Shown: positions 43,584 through 53,315, numbered from the stretch's first letter. The stretch: DNA of 64,000 bases from Halocynthiibacter sp. SDUM655004 (GCF_026015885.1 NZ_JAPDUG010000001.1:1054001-1118000); one strand, 5' to 3'. Numbers and translations are program-made. Notes: generated by a model not told the origin, from the letters alone.

Positions 43584-43747
43584 ACCTGTTCTCCTGAAAT
43601 CACAGCACAAGGGCACTGCGTTTCGTCTAGTTGTAGGGCCAAGGAAAGCTGTGTCCAACCCAAACCCACCTAATTTTCGCACCAAGCCAAATATTTAAGC
43701 TGTTTTTGTGTGGTGGCTCCTCACGTAGGGGCGCGACTGTTAAATTG

Positions 43748-43793
43748 TTGCGAATGGTTCGCAATCTCATTGACAGTTGCGAATGGTTCTCAT
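43748..43793. promoter_or_regulatory. Tandem palindromes upstream of sitA, Fur/Mur-like operators
   Basis: TTGCGAA-TGG-TTCGCAA (43748-43764) is a perfect 7-3-7 palindrome; a second copy, TTGCGAATGGTTCTCAT (43777-43793), matches 15 of 17 bases, 29 bp downstream. They lie 57-102 bp before the manganese/iron importer gene. Position and the TGC...GCA character fit a Fur/Mur-type metal regulator; binding protein not proven. Confidence 0.7.
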
Positions 43794-43849
43794 ATTGCAA
43801 CAGAGACGCCAGAGTTTGGCACGCAATCAGCAGGAGAGGGCAGATCGCT

Positions 43850-44743
43850 ATGCGACGTTTCGGACTAATTTCATCACTGGTTTTCAGCGCCTTTGTTGCG
43901 GCGCCCGCCGTTGCTGACACGTTCAAGGCTGTAACGACTTTCACCGTGATTGCGGATATGGCCGCGAATGTTGCCGGTGATGCTGCAAAGGTACAATCGA
44001 TCACCAAGTTCGGCTCTGAAATCCACGGCTACCAGCCAACGCCCAAAGATGTGCTGCGGGCGCAGGATGCGGATCTTGTTTTGTGGAACGGCATGAACCT
44101 TGAGCTATGGTTCGAACAGTTTTTTGGCAACCTGCATGATGTGCCTGCGGCTGTGATTAGTGAGGGCATCGAGCCGATGAGCATCGGCGAGGGCTCTTAC
44201 GAAGGTAAACCGAACCCGCATGCATGGATGTCGCTCGATAACGCGATGATCTACATTGATAATATCCGCGATGCCTTCGTAGAGCATGATCCCGAAAATG
44301 CCGAAACGTATAAGGCCAACGCCGAGGCCTATAAGGTGCGGCTGACCGAAGAGATCGCGCCCCTTCGGGAGCGGATCAAAGAAGTTCCAGAAGAGAAGCG
44401 CTGGCTTGTGAGTTGTGAGGGTGCGTTTAGCTATCTGATCCGTGATTTCGGCCTCAAAGAGCTGTATCTCTGGCCAATCAACGCCGATCAGACCGGCACT
44501 CCACAACAGGTCCGCAAGGTTATCGACGGGGTTCGCGAAAATGATATTGATGTGGTGTTCTGCGAAAGCACGGTGAGTTCTGATCCCGCCAAACAGGTGG
44601 CCCGCGAGACAGGTGCCCGTTTCGGCGGCGTTCTTTATGTTGATAGTTTGACCAATGCGCGCGGCCCCGTGCCAACCTATTTGGACCTTCTGCGCGTGAC
44701 ATCCGAGACCGTGGTGAACGGGCTTCTTGCCAATGACAACTAG
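43850..44743 (+). CDS. sitA: Manganese/iron ABC transporter substrate-binding protein
   Basis: A 297-residue cluster A-I (SitA/PsaA-type) metal receptor with signal peptide ending APAVA. Candidate ligands are His in [10 protein letters not shown] (near 62), His in NPHAWMS (near 125), Glu near 190 and Asp in [11 protein letters not shown], the H-H-E-D set of Mn/Fe receptors; the long His-rich loop of zinc receptors is missing, favouring manganese or iron. ATG 43850 follows CAGGAGAGG. It overlaps sitB by 11 bases. Confidence 0.92.
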   Translation: MRRFGLISSLVFSAFVAAPAVADTFKAVTTFTVIADMAANVAGDAAKVQSITKFGSEIHGYQPTPKDVLRAQDADLVLWNGMNLELWFEQFFGNLHDVPAAVISEGIEPMSIGEGSYEGKPNPHAWMSLDNAMIYIDNIRDAFVEHDPENAETYKANAEAYKVRLTEEIAPLRERIKEVPEEKRWLVSCEGAFSYLIRDFGLKELYLWPINADQTGTPQQVRKVIDGVRENDIDVVFCESTVSSDPAKQVARETGARFGGVLYVDSLTNARGPVPTYLDLLRVTSETVVNGLLANDN

Positions 44744-45650
44744 CCCCACAACAGGCATCTCGGCCAGCAACGTTACCGTCACTTATCGCAACGGGACGAC
44801 GGCCCTACGCGATGCGAGCTTTGAAATTCCAACCGGTACCATCACCGCGCTTGTCGGCGTGAATGGTGCCGGAAAATCTACCCTTTTCAAAGCGTTGATG
44901 GGGTTTCTTCCTGTTGCGCGAGGCGAGATATCGATCCTTGGGCAATCCGTTAAAACCGCACTGCGCGAAAACACGGTGGCCTATGTTCCGCAGGCCGAAG
45001 AGGTTGATTGGTCCTTTCCGGTATTGGTCGAGGATGTCGTGATGATGGGGCGATATGGCAAGATGGGCTTCTTCCGTAGGGCCTCCGCTGCAGACCATGC
45101 GGCGGTTGATACCGCGCTGGAGCGTGTCGGCATGAGTGGCTTTCGTCACCGCCAGATCGGCGAACTTTCAGGCGGGCAACGCAAGCGGGTGTTCCTTGCG
45201 CGCGCGCTGGCGCAGGATGGCCGCGTGATCTTGTTGGATGAACCGTTCACTGGTGTTGATGTCCAAACCGAGGAGGCGATCATCGCTCTTTTGCGCGATC
45301 TACGCGAGGAGGGGCGCGTGATGCTTGTCTCGACCCATAACCTCGGGTCGGTGCCGGAATTCTGTGACAGGACCGTCCTCGTCAAGGGCACCGTGCTGGG
45401 TTATGGCCTCACACAAGATACCTTCACGCACGAAAACCTAGAGCGCGCCTTTGGCGGTGTGCTGCGCCATTTTGTGCTTCAGGGCCAAGACCTACACGAC
45501 GATGACGACGCGCGCAGCGTAACCATCTTTACGGATGATGAACGTCCGCTCGTAACCTATGACAACCGCGTGCGGACCGCCGCGGAGGATCAGGCGACCG
45601 AAACCGAAAGCGATGACGACGAAGCAGCAGACACGGAGAAAACCCCGTGA
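44733..45650 (+). CDS. sitB: Manganese/iron ABC transporter ATP-binding protein
   Basis: A 305-residue ATPase: Walker [10 protein letters not shown] near residues 41-49, signature [18 protein letters not shown], Walker [13 protein letters not shown]. An unusual acidic C-terminal tail of about 30 residues ([16 protein letters not shown]) extends past the usual end of the domain. ATG 44733 overlaps the sitA stop; an in-frame ATG at 44727 is also possible. Its stop overlaps the sitC GTG. Confidence 0.92.
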   Translation: MTTSPTTGISASNVTVTYRNGTTALRDASFEIPTGTITALVGVNGAGKSTLFKALMGFLPVARGEISILGQSVKTALRENTVAYVPQAEEVDWSFPVLVEDVVMMGRYGKMGFFRRASAADHAAVDTALERVGMSGFRHRQIGELSGGQRKRVFLARALAQDGRVILLDEPFTGVDVQTEEAIIALLRDLREEGRVMLVSTHNLGSVPEFCDRTVLVKGTVLGYGLTQDTFTHENLERAFGGVLRHFVLQGQDLHDDDDARSVTIFTDDERPLVTYDNRVRTAAEDQATETESDDDEAADTEKTP

Positions 45651-46507
45651 TCGAAACGCTGCTCCTGCCGTTTTCCTATGGTTACATGACCAACGCCATG
45701 TGGGTCTCCGCCCTTGTGGGAGCGGTTTGCGCGTTTCTGTCGGCCTATCTCATGCTCAAGGGGTGGTCGCTCATTGGCGACGCGCTTAGCCATGCGATCG
45801 TGCCTGGCGTTGCGGGGGCCTATATGCTGGGACTTCCTTTCGCATTGGGCGCGTTTCTGTCGGGCGGATTGGCAGCAGGGGCGATGCTCTTTCTCAACCA
45901 GCGTTCGGGCCTCAAAGAAGACGCAATCATCGGGATCATCTTTACGTCCTTCTTCGGGTTGGGATTGTTCATGGTGTCGATCTCGCCCACGTCCGTGGAT
46001 ATCCAGACGATCACGCTTGGCAATATCCTCGCCATCACACCCGCAGATACCCTGCAATTGGCGATCATCGGCGGGGTGACGATGGTGGCGCTTTTGGCGA
46101 AATGGAAAGACCTGATGGTGACCTTCTTTGACGAGAGCCACGCGAAATCCATCGGACTAAACACGGGCGCGCTAAAGCTCTTGTTCTTTACGCTTTTGTC
46201 GGCCAGTTGCGTTGCGGCGCTTCAAACGGTTGGCGCGTTTTTGGTCATTGCTATGGTCGTAACACCAGGGGCGACGGCTTATTTGCTGACGGATCGTTTC
46301 GGGCGGCTTCTCTGGATCAGCGTGAGCATCGGCGCCCTCACGGCGTTTTTCGGCGCCTACCTCAGCTTCTTTGTCGATGGGGCAACAGGCGGGATTATCA
46401 TCACGCTGCAAACAATTGTTTTCCTTCTTGTTTTCTTCTTTGCGCCCAAACACGGAATGCGCGCCGCACGCCGCCGTGCCGCAGAAGCGCTGGAGGGCAA
46501 CCCATGA
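45647..46507 (+). CDS. sitC: Manganese/iron ABC transporter permease
   Basis: A 286-residue ABC-3 type permease with about eight helices; the family block [20 protein letters not shown] lies at residues 37-56. Starts with GTG at 45647 overlapping the sitB stop (GTGA). Its stop in turn overlaps the sitD ATG, so all four genes are translationally coupled. Confidence 0.93.
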   Translation: MIETLLLPFSYGYMTNAMWVSALVGAVCAFLSAYLMLKGWSLIGDALSHAIVPGVAGAYMLGLPFALGAFLSGGLAAGAMLFLNQRSGLKEDAIIGIIFTSFFGLGLFMVSISPTSVDIQTITLGNILAITPADTLQLAIIGGVTMVALLAKWKDLMVTFFDESHAKSIGLNTGALKLLFFTLLSASCVAALQTVGAFLVIAMVVTPGATAYLLTDRFGRLLWISVSIGALTAFFGAYLSFFVDGATGGIIITLQTIVFLLVFFFAPKHGMRAARRRAAEALEGNP

Positions 46508-47337
46508 TGGAAACACTGCTGCTGCCCTTTCAATTCGCCTTTATGCAGAACGCGTTTTTGATCGCGCTGATCGTTGCGGTTCCGTGCTCGCTCTTGTCGT
46601 GTTTCCTCGTGCTCAAGGGGTGGTCGCTGATGGGAGACGCGGTAAGCCATGCCGTTTTACCGGGCATCGTTCTGGCCTATGTCGCGGGTATCCCGTTGTT
46701 GATCGGGGCGTTTGGCGCAGGGATGTTCTGTGCGCTCGCGACGGGCTTCCTCAAGGACAATTCCCGCATCAAGCAAGACACGATGATGGGCGTTGTTTTT
46801 TCCGGAATGTTCGGCTTTGGCATCGTGCTCTACACAAAGATCGAAAGCGACGTGCATCTTGATCACATCCTCTTTGGCAATGTGCTTGGCGTTGGTGCAG
46901 CAGACCTTTGGACGGCGGGGATTATCTCGTTCTTCGTCACCGCGATACTTACCCTGAAATGGAAGGATTTTCTGCTTCACGCCTTTGATCCGGCGCAGGC
47001 ACGCGCGGTTGGGCTGCGCGTTAACCTTTTGCACTATGGGCTGCTTGCCATTCTGTCGCTGACCATCGTGGCAACGCTCAAGGCGTCGGGCATCATTCTG
47101 GCGATTGCGCTGCTGATTTCACCGGGGGCGATTGCGTTTCTGATTACCCGGACATTCTCGCGGATGCTCTGGGTTTCTGTGCTGGTGACAAGCCTGTCGA
47201 TGGTGACGGGGATCTATGCCAGTTTCTTTATCGACAGCGCCCCTGCGCCAACGATTGTACTGGTTCTGACGATTGTATTTATTGCGGTTTTCGTGATTTC
47301 TCAGGTGCGCGCGCGCCGAATTGCCAACACGGTTTAA
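46504..47337 (+). CDS. sitD: Manganese/iron ABC transporter permease
   Basis: A 277-residue ABC-3 permease paralogous to SitC (LKGWSLMGDAVSHAVLPGIV near 36-55). ATG 46504 overlaps the sitC stop as ATGATG; a second ATG follows directly. A much longer frame opens upstream at 46207 but that is inside sitC. Its stop overlaps the convergent TetR gene by four bases, so no terminator separates them. Confidence 0.93.
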   Translation: MMETLLLPFQFAFMQNAFLIALIVAVPCSLLSCFLVLKGWSLMGDAVSHAVLPGIVLAYVAGIPLLIGAFGAGMFCALATGFLKDNSRIKQDTMMGVVFSGMFGFGIVLYTKIESDVHLDHILFGNVLGVGAADLWTAGIISFFVTAILTLKWKDFLLHAFDPAQARAVGLRVNLLHYGLLAILSLTIVATLKASGIILAIALLISPGAIAFLITRTFSRMLWVSVLVTSLSMVTGIYASFFIDSAPAPTIVLVLTIVFIAVFVISQVRARRIANTV

Positions 47338-47903
47338 CCGTCGATGATGGCCTGAAGGCTCGTCGCAAGAAGCGGTGTTGCTGTGTCTGAGTGATCAAGG
47401 CCCAACCCATCGATGCGGAAGATGCGGCGGGTCATGTCAAAGCCAAGAATTGTCGAGAGGAGCAGGGCGGCTTTTTCGTCGCAATTTGCGTAGCCTTCTT
47501 CGCGGAGTTTGTCGGCCAAAACCTTAACAAACAAGTCGCTCAGCGCCTCTGTGATAACCGATACTGACTCTTCGGAGGAGGCTGATCTCAGCATCGCAAG
47601 TGTCGGGTCAAACCCTTCTTTCTTGAGCGGGTGACCCATGAGAACAGCTGCCATATGTGCGCCGAATGTGCTCATATCGTTGCCGAAGAACTCATCCGCA
47701 TTCACCGTTGCAACCACCGCCTTATAGAGCCCATGTTTCGAGCCGTAATAGCGGTTGATCAGGGCGACGTTTATGCCTGCTTCGGCGGCGATTTCGCGCA
47801 TTCCGGCGCCATCGAACCCTTTGGCCGTAAACAGTTTTTGCGCCGCTGTCAGGATGTCTTCGCGGGTCGCGTCTGCATTGCGTTTGCGTTTTACTGCCGG
47901 CAC
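47334..47903 (-). CDS. TetR-family transcriptional regulator
   Basis: A 189-residue repressor: helix-turn-helix TREDILTAAQKLFTAKGFDGAGMREIAAEAGINVALINRYYG (cited in parts: AAEAGINVALINRYYGSK at about 45-62) and a variable ligand domain. GTG 47903, nine bases after GGGGA, gives the normal TetR N-terminus; the frame extends to 47999 into the probable promoter. It diverges from the molybdenum hydroxylase genes and likely represses them. Confidence 0.88.
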   Translation of the reverse strand: MPAVKRKRNADATREDILTAAQKLFTAKGFDGAGMREIAAEAGINVALINRYYGSKHGLYKAVVATVNADEFFGNDMSTFGAHMAAVLMGHPLKKEGFDPTLAMLRSASSEESVSVITEALSDLFVKVLADKLREEGYANCDEKAALLLSTILGFDMTRRIFRIDGLGLDHSDTATPLLATSLQAIIDG

Positions 47904-47920
47904 TAAAGCGCGTCCCCTAT

Positions 47921-47968
47921 GTAAACAGTTGTTGACTTGCGGTTGGTTAGATGTAATCGTGTGTTTAC
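47921..47968. promoter_or_regulatory. Spaced inverted repeat between TetR and hydroxylase genes
   Basis: GTAAACA (47921-47927) and TGTTTAC (47962-47968) are exact reverse complements 34 bp apart in the divergent promoter region. They may be two half-sites or halves of two operators for the TetR protein. Confidence 0.4.
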
Positions 47969-48017
47969 TTAATGGATTGCTCACGCAATTGACAAGCAAA
48001 AACCAAGGAGGGGTTCC

Positions 48018-48476
48018 GTGGAATTAACAGTTAACGGCGTTTCGCGCGAGATTGATGTCGAAGAAGACATGCCGCTTTTGTGGGCGCTGCGCGACGAGCT
48101 CGGGATCAAGGGGCCGAAATACGGCTGTGGCGTTGGGCAATGCGGAGCTTGTTCCGTGTTGATTGATGGCGAATTGGCGCGGTCCTGTCAGGTGGCAGCG
48201 GTTGATGTTTGGGGCGAGGTCACAACGATTGAGGGGCTTGGTACCCCCGATAGCCGCCATGCGGTTCAGGAGGCGTGGATCGCGCATCAGGTTGCACAAT
48301 GCGGTTACTGCCAATCAGGCCAGATTGTCGCTGCGACGGCCTTATTGGCTGAGAACCCCGCGCCGACCGACGAAGAGATCGACGACGCCATGTCGGGCAA
48401 CCTTTGTCGCTGCGGGACGTATCCGCGCATTCGTGAGGCTGTGAAAACTGCCGCGAAATCCCTTCAGGAGACTTGA
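48018..48476 (+). CDS. Molybdenum hydroxylase small subunit, 2Fe-2S protein (IorA-like)
   Basis: A 152-residue electron-transfer subunit. The plant-type 2Fe-2S cluster is bound by [16 protein letters not shown] with an upstream Cys, and the second cluster by [11 protein letters not shown] and [12 protein letters not shown]. This is the small subunit of isoquinoline 1-oxidoreductase/aldehyde oxidase type enzymes. ATG or GTG choice: the start at 48018 follows AAGGAGGGG. The large subunit follows after one base; no FAD-subunit gene is present, as in IorAB-type enzymes. Confidence 0.92.
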   Translation: MELTVNGVSREIDVEEDMPLLWALRDELGIKGPKYGCGVGQCGACSVLIDGELARSCQVAAVDVWGEVTTIEGLGTPDSRHAVQEAWIAHQVAQCGYCQSGQIVAATALLAENPAPTDEEIDDAMSGNLCRCGTYPRIREAVKTAAKSLQET

Positions 48477-48477
48477 T

Positions 48478-50718
48478 ATGAGCCGCATTGGAAAAATTGC
48501 CCGCCGTACATTCCTGATTGGGTCGGTCGCCGTGGTTGGCGGCGTGGCTTTTGGATATTACACCTATAAAAAGCCGATCAAAAACCCGCTGTTGGATGAT
48601 CTGGCCGAAGGGGATGCCGCGCTGACGCCGTATGTGCGTATCGACCAATCCGGGGTTACGATCATCACGCCGCGTGCCGATTTGGGGCAGGGGGCGTATT
48701 CGATACAGGCTGCGCTTGTTGCCGAAGAACTGGATGTAGATCCGAGCGCGGTTAACGTTGATCCCGGCCCGCCGAGTGCCGCCTACTACAACAGCAAGAT
48801 TGCTGGCGAGGGGCTGCCGTTCTCTGCGCTTGACGAGAGCACGCTGGCGAGCTCCGCGCGTGACTTCGGCGAAGGCGTGGCCAAGGTTTTGGGAATTCAG
48901 ATCACGGGTGGCTCCTCGACCGTACCAGACGCTTATGAAAAGCTGCGCATCGCTGGCGCGGTGGCACGCGAAACGCTCAAGGCGGCAGCGGCCAAGGAAA
49001 CGGGCGTTGCTGTTTCTGAACTTCAGACACGCGATGGTCATGTAATCCTGCCCGATGGCACCGAGATAGCCTATGCTGATTTGGCGGCCACTGCTGCGTC
49101 GATCGAGCCGATTGAGAAAGTACAACTCCGTGATGCTGCGTCGTGGGAGCGTCTTGGTAAGAGCCATGAGCGCCTTGATATCGTTGCAAAATCTACTGGA
49201 ACATTGCCCTTCGGCATTGATCTGGAGATGGACGGAATGCTCTATGCTTCGGTGCGGACCAATCCGCGCATGGGTGGCGAGGTTCTGGGCTTTGACGCGA
49301 CAGAGGCCGAGGGGATGCGTGGCGTTCTTAAGGTTGTGCCGATCAAGGGCGGCGCGGGCGTGATTGCCGACAATACGTGGCGCGCCATACAGGCCGTGAA
49401 CGCAATCGAGTTTGACTGGGGTGAGGCGCCGTATCCGGCAGAGCAGGACGCGCTCTGGGAGGCCACACGCGCGGCGATCAACTCCGATCAGCAAGACAGC
49501 CGCTTCAAGGATGAAGGCAATGTGGAGCCTGTTCTGGCCGAAGGCGGTGTGCTTGAGGCCGAGTACCGCATACCCTATCTCGCGCACGCGCCACTTGAAC
49601 CGATGAACGCCGTGGTGCAACTCAAAGACGGGCGGCTTGATATCTGGACCGGAACCCAAATCTCGCGTTTCCTTGTGGCCAAGGCCGCGAAAACGGCGGG
49701 GATTGAGGCGGAGAATGTCCACCTCCACAACCAATATATGGGTGGTAGCTTCGGGCGGCGGCTTGAGGATGAATATGTCCAACAGGCTGTGGAACTAGCG
49801 GTGGCCCATCAGGGCGCACCGATCAAGATGACGTGGTCCCGCGAAGAGGACATGACACATGATTTTCCGCGACCGATGCAGGTTTCCCGCGCACGGGGTA
49901 AGGTACAGGACGGCAAAGTTCATGCCTATGACCTCGCAATTGCCGCGAGTTCGACCTCGGAGTCACAAATCGGGCGGCTTGGTTTTCCCGCAGCAGGGCC
50001 GGACATTGCGATTGTTCAGGGCGCTTGGGACCAACCGTTTGCGATCCCCAACTACCGCGTTACCGGATACCGTGCGCCTGCGATGGTGCCGGTAAGCTCG
50101 TGGCGGTCCGTCGGCGCGTCGGGCAATGGGTTCTTGCATGGCGGTTTCCTTGACGAGTTGTTTCAGGAAGCGGGCGCTGATCCGCTCGCGGAAATGCTGC
50201 GCCTATGCAACCACGACGCCAGCCGTAAGGTGATCGAAACCGTTGGCGAGATGGCCAACTGGGGCAGCGATCTTGGCGCAAACCGTGGGCGAGGCTTGGC
50301 GTTTTGCGTGAGTTTCGGTGTGCCGACCGCGGAAGTTGTCGAAATCACCCAGACAGAGAGCGGCATCAAGATCGACAAAGTCTTTGTGGCGCTTGACGTG
50401 GGGAAGGTGCTGGACCCCGTCAACTTTGACAATCAGGTCAAAGGCGGCGTGATCTGGGGGCTTGGCCATGCGATGCTGAGTGAACTGACCTATTCAGATG
50501 GGCGTACGGAGCAGGAAAACTATGATTGGTACGAAGCCATGCGGCTTTATCAGGCGCCTGAGATTTTCGTCCAAGCTGTTGATAACGGATCACAAATTCG
50601 TGGCGTAGGGGAGCCTGCGGTGCCGCCTGCTGCACCGGCTTTGGCCAATGCGATTTTTGATGCCACTGGGCAGCGCATTCGCGAACTGCCATTGTCGAAA
50701 CATATCGATTTTGTCTGA
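48478..50718 (+). CDS. Molybdenum hydroxylase large subunit (IorB-like), molybdopterin-binding
   Basis: A 746-residue catalytic subunit with an N-terminal twin-arginine-like segment RRTFLIGSVAVVGGVAFGYY, suggesting export or membrane attachment. The molybdopterin motif GGSFGRRLEDEYVQQAVELA is near residues 420-440 and the catalytic Glu lies in IRGVGEPAVPPAAPALANAI near the C-terminus. Together with the small subunit it hydroxylates an aldehyde or N-heterocycle, passing electrons to an external acceptor such as a cytochrome. Substrate unknown. AGGAG precedes the ATG. Confidence 0.92.
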   Translation: MSRIGKIARRTFLIGSVAVVGGVAFGYYTYKKPIKNPLLDDLAEGDAALTPYVRIDQSGVTIITPRADLGQGAYSIQAALVAEELDVDPSAVNVDPGPPSAAYYNSKIAGEGLPFSALDESTLASSARDFGEGVAKVLGIQITGGSSTVPDAYEKLRIAGAVARETLKAAAAKETGVAVSELQTRDGHVILPDGTEIAYADLAATAASIEPIEKVQLRDAASWERLGKSHERLDIVAKSTGTLPFGIDLEMDGMLYASVRTNPRMGGEVLGFDATEAEGMRGVLKVVPIKGGAGVIADNTWRAIQAVNAIEFDWGEAPYPAEQDALWEATRAAINSDQQDSRFKDEGNVEPVLAEGGVLEAEYRIPYLAHAPLEPMNAVVQLKDGRLDIWTGTQISRFLVAKAAKTAGIEAENVHLHNQYMGGSFGRRLEDEYVQQAVELAVAHQGAPIKMTWSREEDMTHDFPRPMQVSRARGKVQDGKVHAYDLAIAASSTSESQIGRLGFPAAGPDIAIVQGAWDQPFAIPNYRVTGYRAPAMVPVSSWRSVGASGNGFLHGGFLDELFQEAGADPLAEMLRLCNHDASRKVIETVGEMANWGSDLGANRGRGLAFCVSFGVPTAEVVEITQTESGIKIDKVFVALDVGKVLDPVNFDNQVKGGVIWGLGHAMLSELTYSDGRTEQENYDWYEAMRLYQAPEIFVQAVDNGSQIRGVGEPAVPPAAPALANAIFDATGQRIRELPLSKHIDFV

Positions 50719-50742
50719 CGCTGTTAGATGCACAAACGAAAG

Positions 50743-50769
50743 CGGCCCGCGTGGTGATCACGCGGGCCG
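50743..50769. terminator. Terminator between hydroxylase and helicase genes
   Basis: CGGCCCGCGTG pairs with CACGCGGGCCG (11 bp, loop GTGAT) followed by TTGTTTTTTT on the plus strand. Confidence 0.85.
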
Positions 50770-50782
50770 TTGTTTTTTTGGG

Positions 50783-52126
50783 TTAGGATGCGGCGCGTTT
50801 ACTGCCACCAGAGCGCCTGCGGTTGCCGCCCTTTGGTGCGCCCTGTTTCTGGCCACCTGATTTTGGTGCGCCACGCTTTTGGCCGCGCGGTTTACCGCCT
50901 TGGTTGCTGCCGCCGCCAGCGCCGAACCGACGTTTCCCGCCACCGCCAGCACCGCCGCGTTTGCCGCCACGGCCCCCGCGGTTTGGCGCGGTTTCAACTT
51001 CCCAGATACGGCCGCTGGCCACATCGAGTTCGTTGCCGATTACCTTTTGGATGGCGCGAAGTTCGCCCATTTCAGAGGAGGAACAAAAGGCAATCGCTTG
51101 GCCCGAAGCACCCGCCCGCGCGGTTCGGCCAATACGGTGAACATAGTTTTCCGGTACGTTCGGTAGGTCGTAGTTATAGACATAGGCGACGCCCTGAATA
51201 TCAATGCCGCGCGCAGCAACATCAGTTGCCACAAGAACGGTAATCTCGCCCTCTTTGAAGGCTTTGATCGCGCGGTCGCGCTGGCCTTGGCTCTTGTTGC
51301 CGTGGATCGACCCAGCAGCAAACCCAGCGGCGCGAAGGCTTTTCATCAGCTTCTCTGCACCATGTTTGGTCCGCAGGAACACAAGCGACATCTCGTCTTT
51401 ATGCTTGGCCAGTAGCTCGACCAAAAGGCTCTGTTTGGCAGGCTGTGCCACGAAATGCACGCTTTGCGTGATCTTCTCGGCGGTCTGGCCGGAGCGCGCA
51501 ACCTCGACCCGCACAGGGTTGGTCAGATAGGAGTTGGAGAGCTCCTGCATTTGCTTGGGCATCGTGGCCGAGAACAGCAGCGTTTGCCGCTCTTTTGGAA
51601 GCAGGGGAGCGATCTGGCGCAGGGCGTGGATAAAACCGAGATCCAGCATCTGATCCGCTTCGTCGAGCACAAGATAGCGCGTTTCAGACAGGCTCACTGC
51701 GTTACGATCGAGAAGGTCAATCAACCGGCCTGGTGTCGCGATCAATAGGTGCGTTCCACGGCGCAGGAATTCGATCTGGCGGTTGATGCCAACGCCACCA
51801 ACAACAAGGCCCACACGAAGGTGGCTGCCTTTGGTGAAGGCTTCGAGGCTATCGGCAATCTGTTTCGCGAGCTCGCGCGTCGGAGCGAGGATCAGGCCTG
51901 CAACGTGCTTTGGCTTGGGTTTGCCGCCGTCTTTTGACAGCGCGTGGATGAGCGGGAGGCCAAATGCGGCAGTTTTACCCGTACCGGTCTGGGCAAGGCC
52001 CAGCACATCGCGGCCATTCATGGCGTGCGGGATGGCTTGGGTCTGGATTGGGGTCGGTTCGGTGATCCCAAGTTCTTCGAGTTTATTTACAAGGCGGGGT
52101 GTCAGCCCCAGCATATCAAAATCCAT
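50783..52126 (-). CDS. rhlE: DEAD-box ATP-dependent RNA helicase, RhlE type
   Basis: A 447-residue helicase: Q motif (FDMLGLTPRLVNKLEELGI, PTPIQTQAIP), Walker A AQTGTGKT near residues 46-53, PTRELA, DEAD box variant VLDEADQMLD, SAT, and C-terminal HRIGRTARAG. The last 75 residues are a basic Gly/Arg/Lys-rich low-complexity RNA-binding tail ending GGSKRAAS. AAAGGAT precedes the ATG. Roles of the family include ribosome assembly and cold adaptation. Confidence 0.93.
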   Translation of the reverse strand: MDFDMLGLTPRLVNKLEELGITEPTPIQTQAIPHAMNGRDVLGLAQTGTGKTAAFGLPLIHALSKDGGKPKPKHVAGLILAPTRELAKQIADSLEAFTKGSHLRVGLVVGGVGINRQIEFLRRGTHLLIATPGRLIDLLDRNAVSLSETRYLVLDEADQMLDLGFIHALRQIAPLLPKERQTLLFSATMPKQMQELSNSYLTNPVRVEVARSGQTAEKITQSVHFVAQPAKQSLLVELLAKHKDEMSLVFLRTKHGAEKLMKSLRAAGFAAGSIHGNKSQGQRDRAIKAFKEGEITVLVATDVAARGIDIQGVAYVYNYDLPNVPENYVHRIGRTARAGASGQAIAFCSSSEMGELRAIQKVIGNELDVASGRIWEVETAPNRGGRGGKRGGAGGGGKRRFGAGGGSNQGGKPRGQKRGAPKSGGQKQGAPKGGNRRRSGGSKRAAS

Positions 52127-52448
52127 TGCGGATTATCCTTTCACAGGCGCAGCCAATGCAATGACAGCAACCTGAAAGCGCGCCCACAGATATGCAGGAA
52201 CGCAATACAAATTCCCCCGCCGTTGATGGCAGGGTGTGGCGTTAGGGTTGCGCGATAAATCCGGTTCGAGCCGAATTGCCCGATGGCCGTTTAGGCGCTG
52301 CCCCCCCGCGTGATGTGGGAAACAAATAAGGTGAGGCCGCATCAGTTGCCGAATAGGGCAACGGTCTGCTCACGCGACAGAGTGCTGGCTTCGGGTGCTA
52401 TGTGGTTGATTGGCGGCGTAAAGTCAAGCGGCGCAGGCGAAAGCGCGC
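52127..52448 (-). other. Intergenic region between helicase and second dioxygenase gene
   Basis: A 322-bp stretch holding the helicase promoter and 5' leader and the downstream end of the dioxygenase transcript. I see no hairpin with a T-run, no repeat and no supported open frame. Confidence 0.35.
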
Positions 52449-53315
52449 CTAGAGTGTGTTTATTGGCACCTTGAGGTAGCGCGTGCCGTTGTCTTCGGGC
52501 TCGGGCATTTGGCCTGCGCGCATGTTCACTTGAATTGACGGAAGGATCAGGCGGGGCATCCCCAGCGTTGCATCGCGGGCCTCGCGCATATCGACAAAGC
52601 TTTCGAGCGTTGCGCCCTTTCCCACATGGACATTGAGCGCCTTTTGCTCGCCGATTGTGGTTTCCCAAGCGAAATCATCCCGCCCCGGCGCTTTGTAATC
52701 ATGGCCAACAAAAACACGTGTTTCATCTGGAAGTGTGAGGATTCTTTGGATCGACTGAAAGAGCCGCTCCGCCGAACCACCAGGAAAATCGCACCGTGCC
52801 GTGCCGAAATCGGGCATGAACAACGTATCGCCGACAAATGCACAATCTTCGATGACATAGGTGAGGCACGCAGGCGTATGGCCCGGTGTGTGCATGACCC
52901 GCCCTTTGAGCGCACCAATTTCGAATGTATCGCCCTCAGAGAACAGCGCATCAAACTGGCGACCGTCACGTTGGAACTCGGTGCCTTCGTTGAAAATCTT
53001 GCCGAATACATCCTGAACAACGGTGATGTTCTCGCCGATGCCGATTTTGCCGCCCAAAGCTTCCTGCAGGTAAGGGGCGGCGGAGAGGTGATCAGCGTGG
53101 ACATGGGTTTCGAGGACCCACACAACATCCAGCCCCTCGCGTTTCACATAGTCGATGATCGCATCGGCAGATTGAGTGGAGGTGCGCCCGGCGGCTGGAT
53201 CGTAGTCTAGCACGGAATCAATGATTGCGCAGGATGGTCCTTCCGGATCCTTGACCACATATGAAATGGTATTTGTATCCGTATCAAAGAAGCTTTCGAC
53301 GCTAGGATTTCTCAT
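52449..53315 (-). CDS. Second persulfide dioxygenase-like MBL-fold protein
   Basis: A 288-residue paralogue of the protein at 22911-23774, nearly identical in architecture: ETHVHADHLSAAPYLQEALG with metal ligands at 71-76, MHTPGHTPACLTYV, FVGDTLFMPDFGTAR and VFVGHDYKAPGRDDFAWETT. It lacks the BigR-operon neighbours and starts with GGGAGAG ahead of the ATG. Functional overlap with the first copy is expected; its separate promoter suggests constitutive or differently controlled expression. Confidence 0.9.
   Translation of the reverse strand: MRNPSVESFFDTDTNTISYVVKDPEGPSCAIIDSVLDYDPAAGRTSTQSADAIIDYVKREGLDVVWVLETHVHADHLSAAPYLQEALGGKIGIGENITVVQDVFGKIFNEGTEFQRDGRQFDALFSEGDTFEIGALKGRVMHTPGHTPACLTYVIEDCAFVGDTLFMPDFGTARCDFPGGSAERLFQSIQRILTLPDETRVFVGHDYKAPGRDDFAWETTIGEQKALNVHVGKGATLESFVDMREARDATLGMPRLILPSIQVNMRAGQMPEPEDNGTRYLKVPINTL

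Noticed and set aside
46207-47337. 376-codon version of SitD
   Set aside because: The extra N-terminal 99 codons lie inside sitC and read as a shadow; the ATG at 46504 overlapping the sitC stop is the real start.
48220-49782. 520-codon minus-strand frame
   Set aside because: Antisense to both molybdenum hydroxylase genes; long only because of GC-rich third positions.
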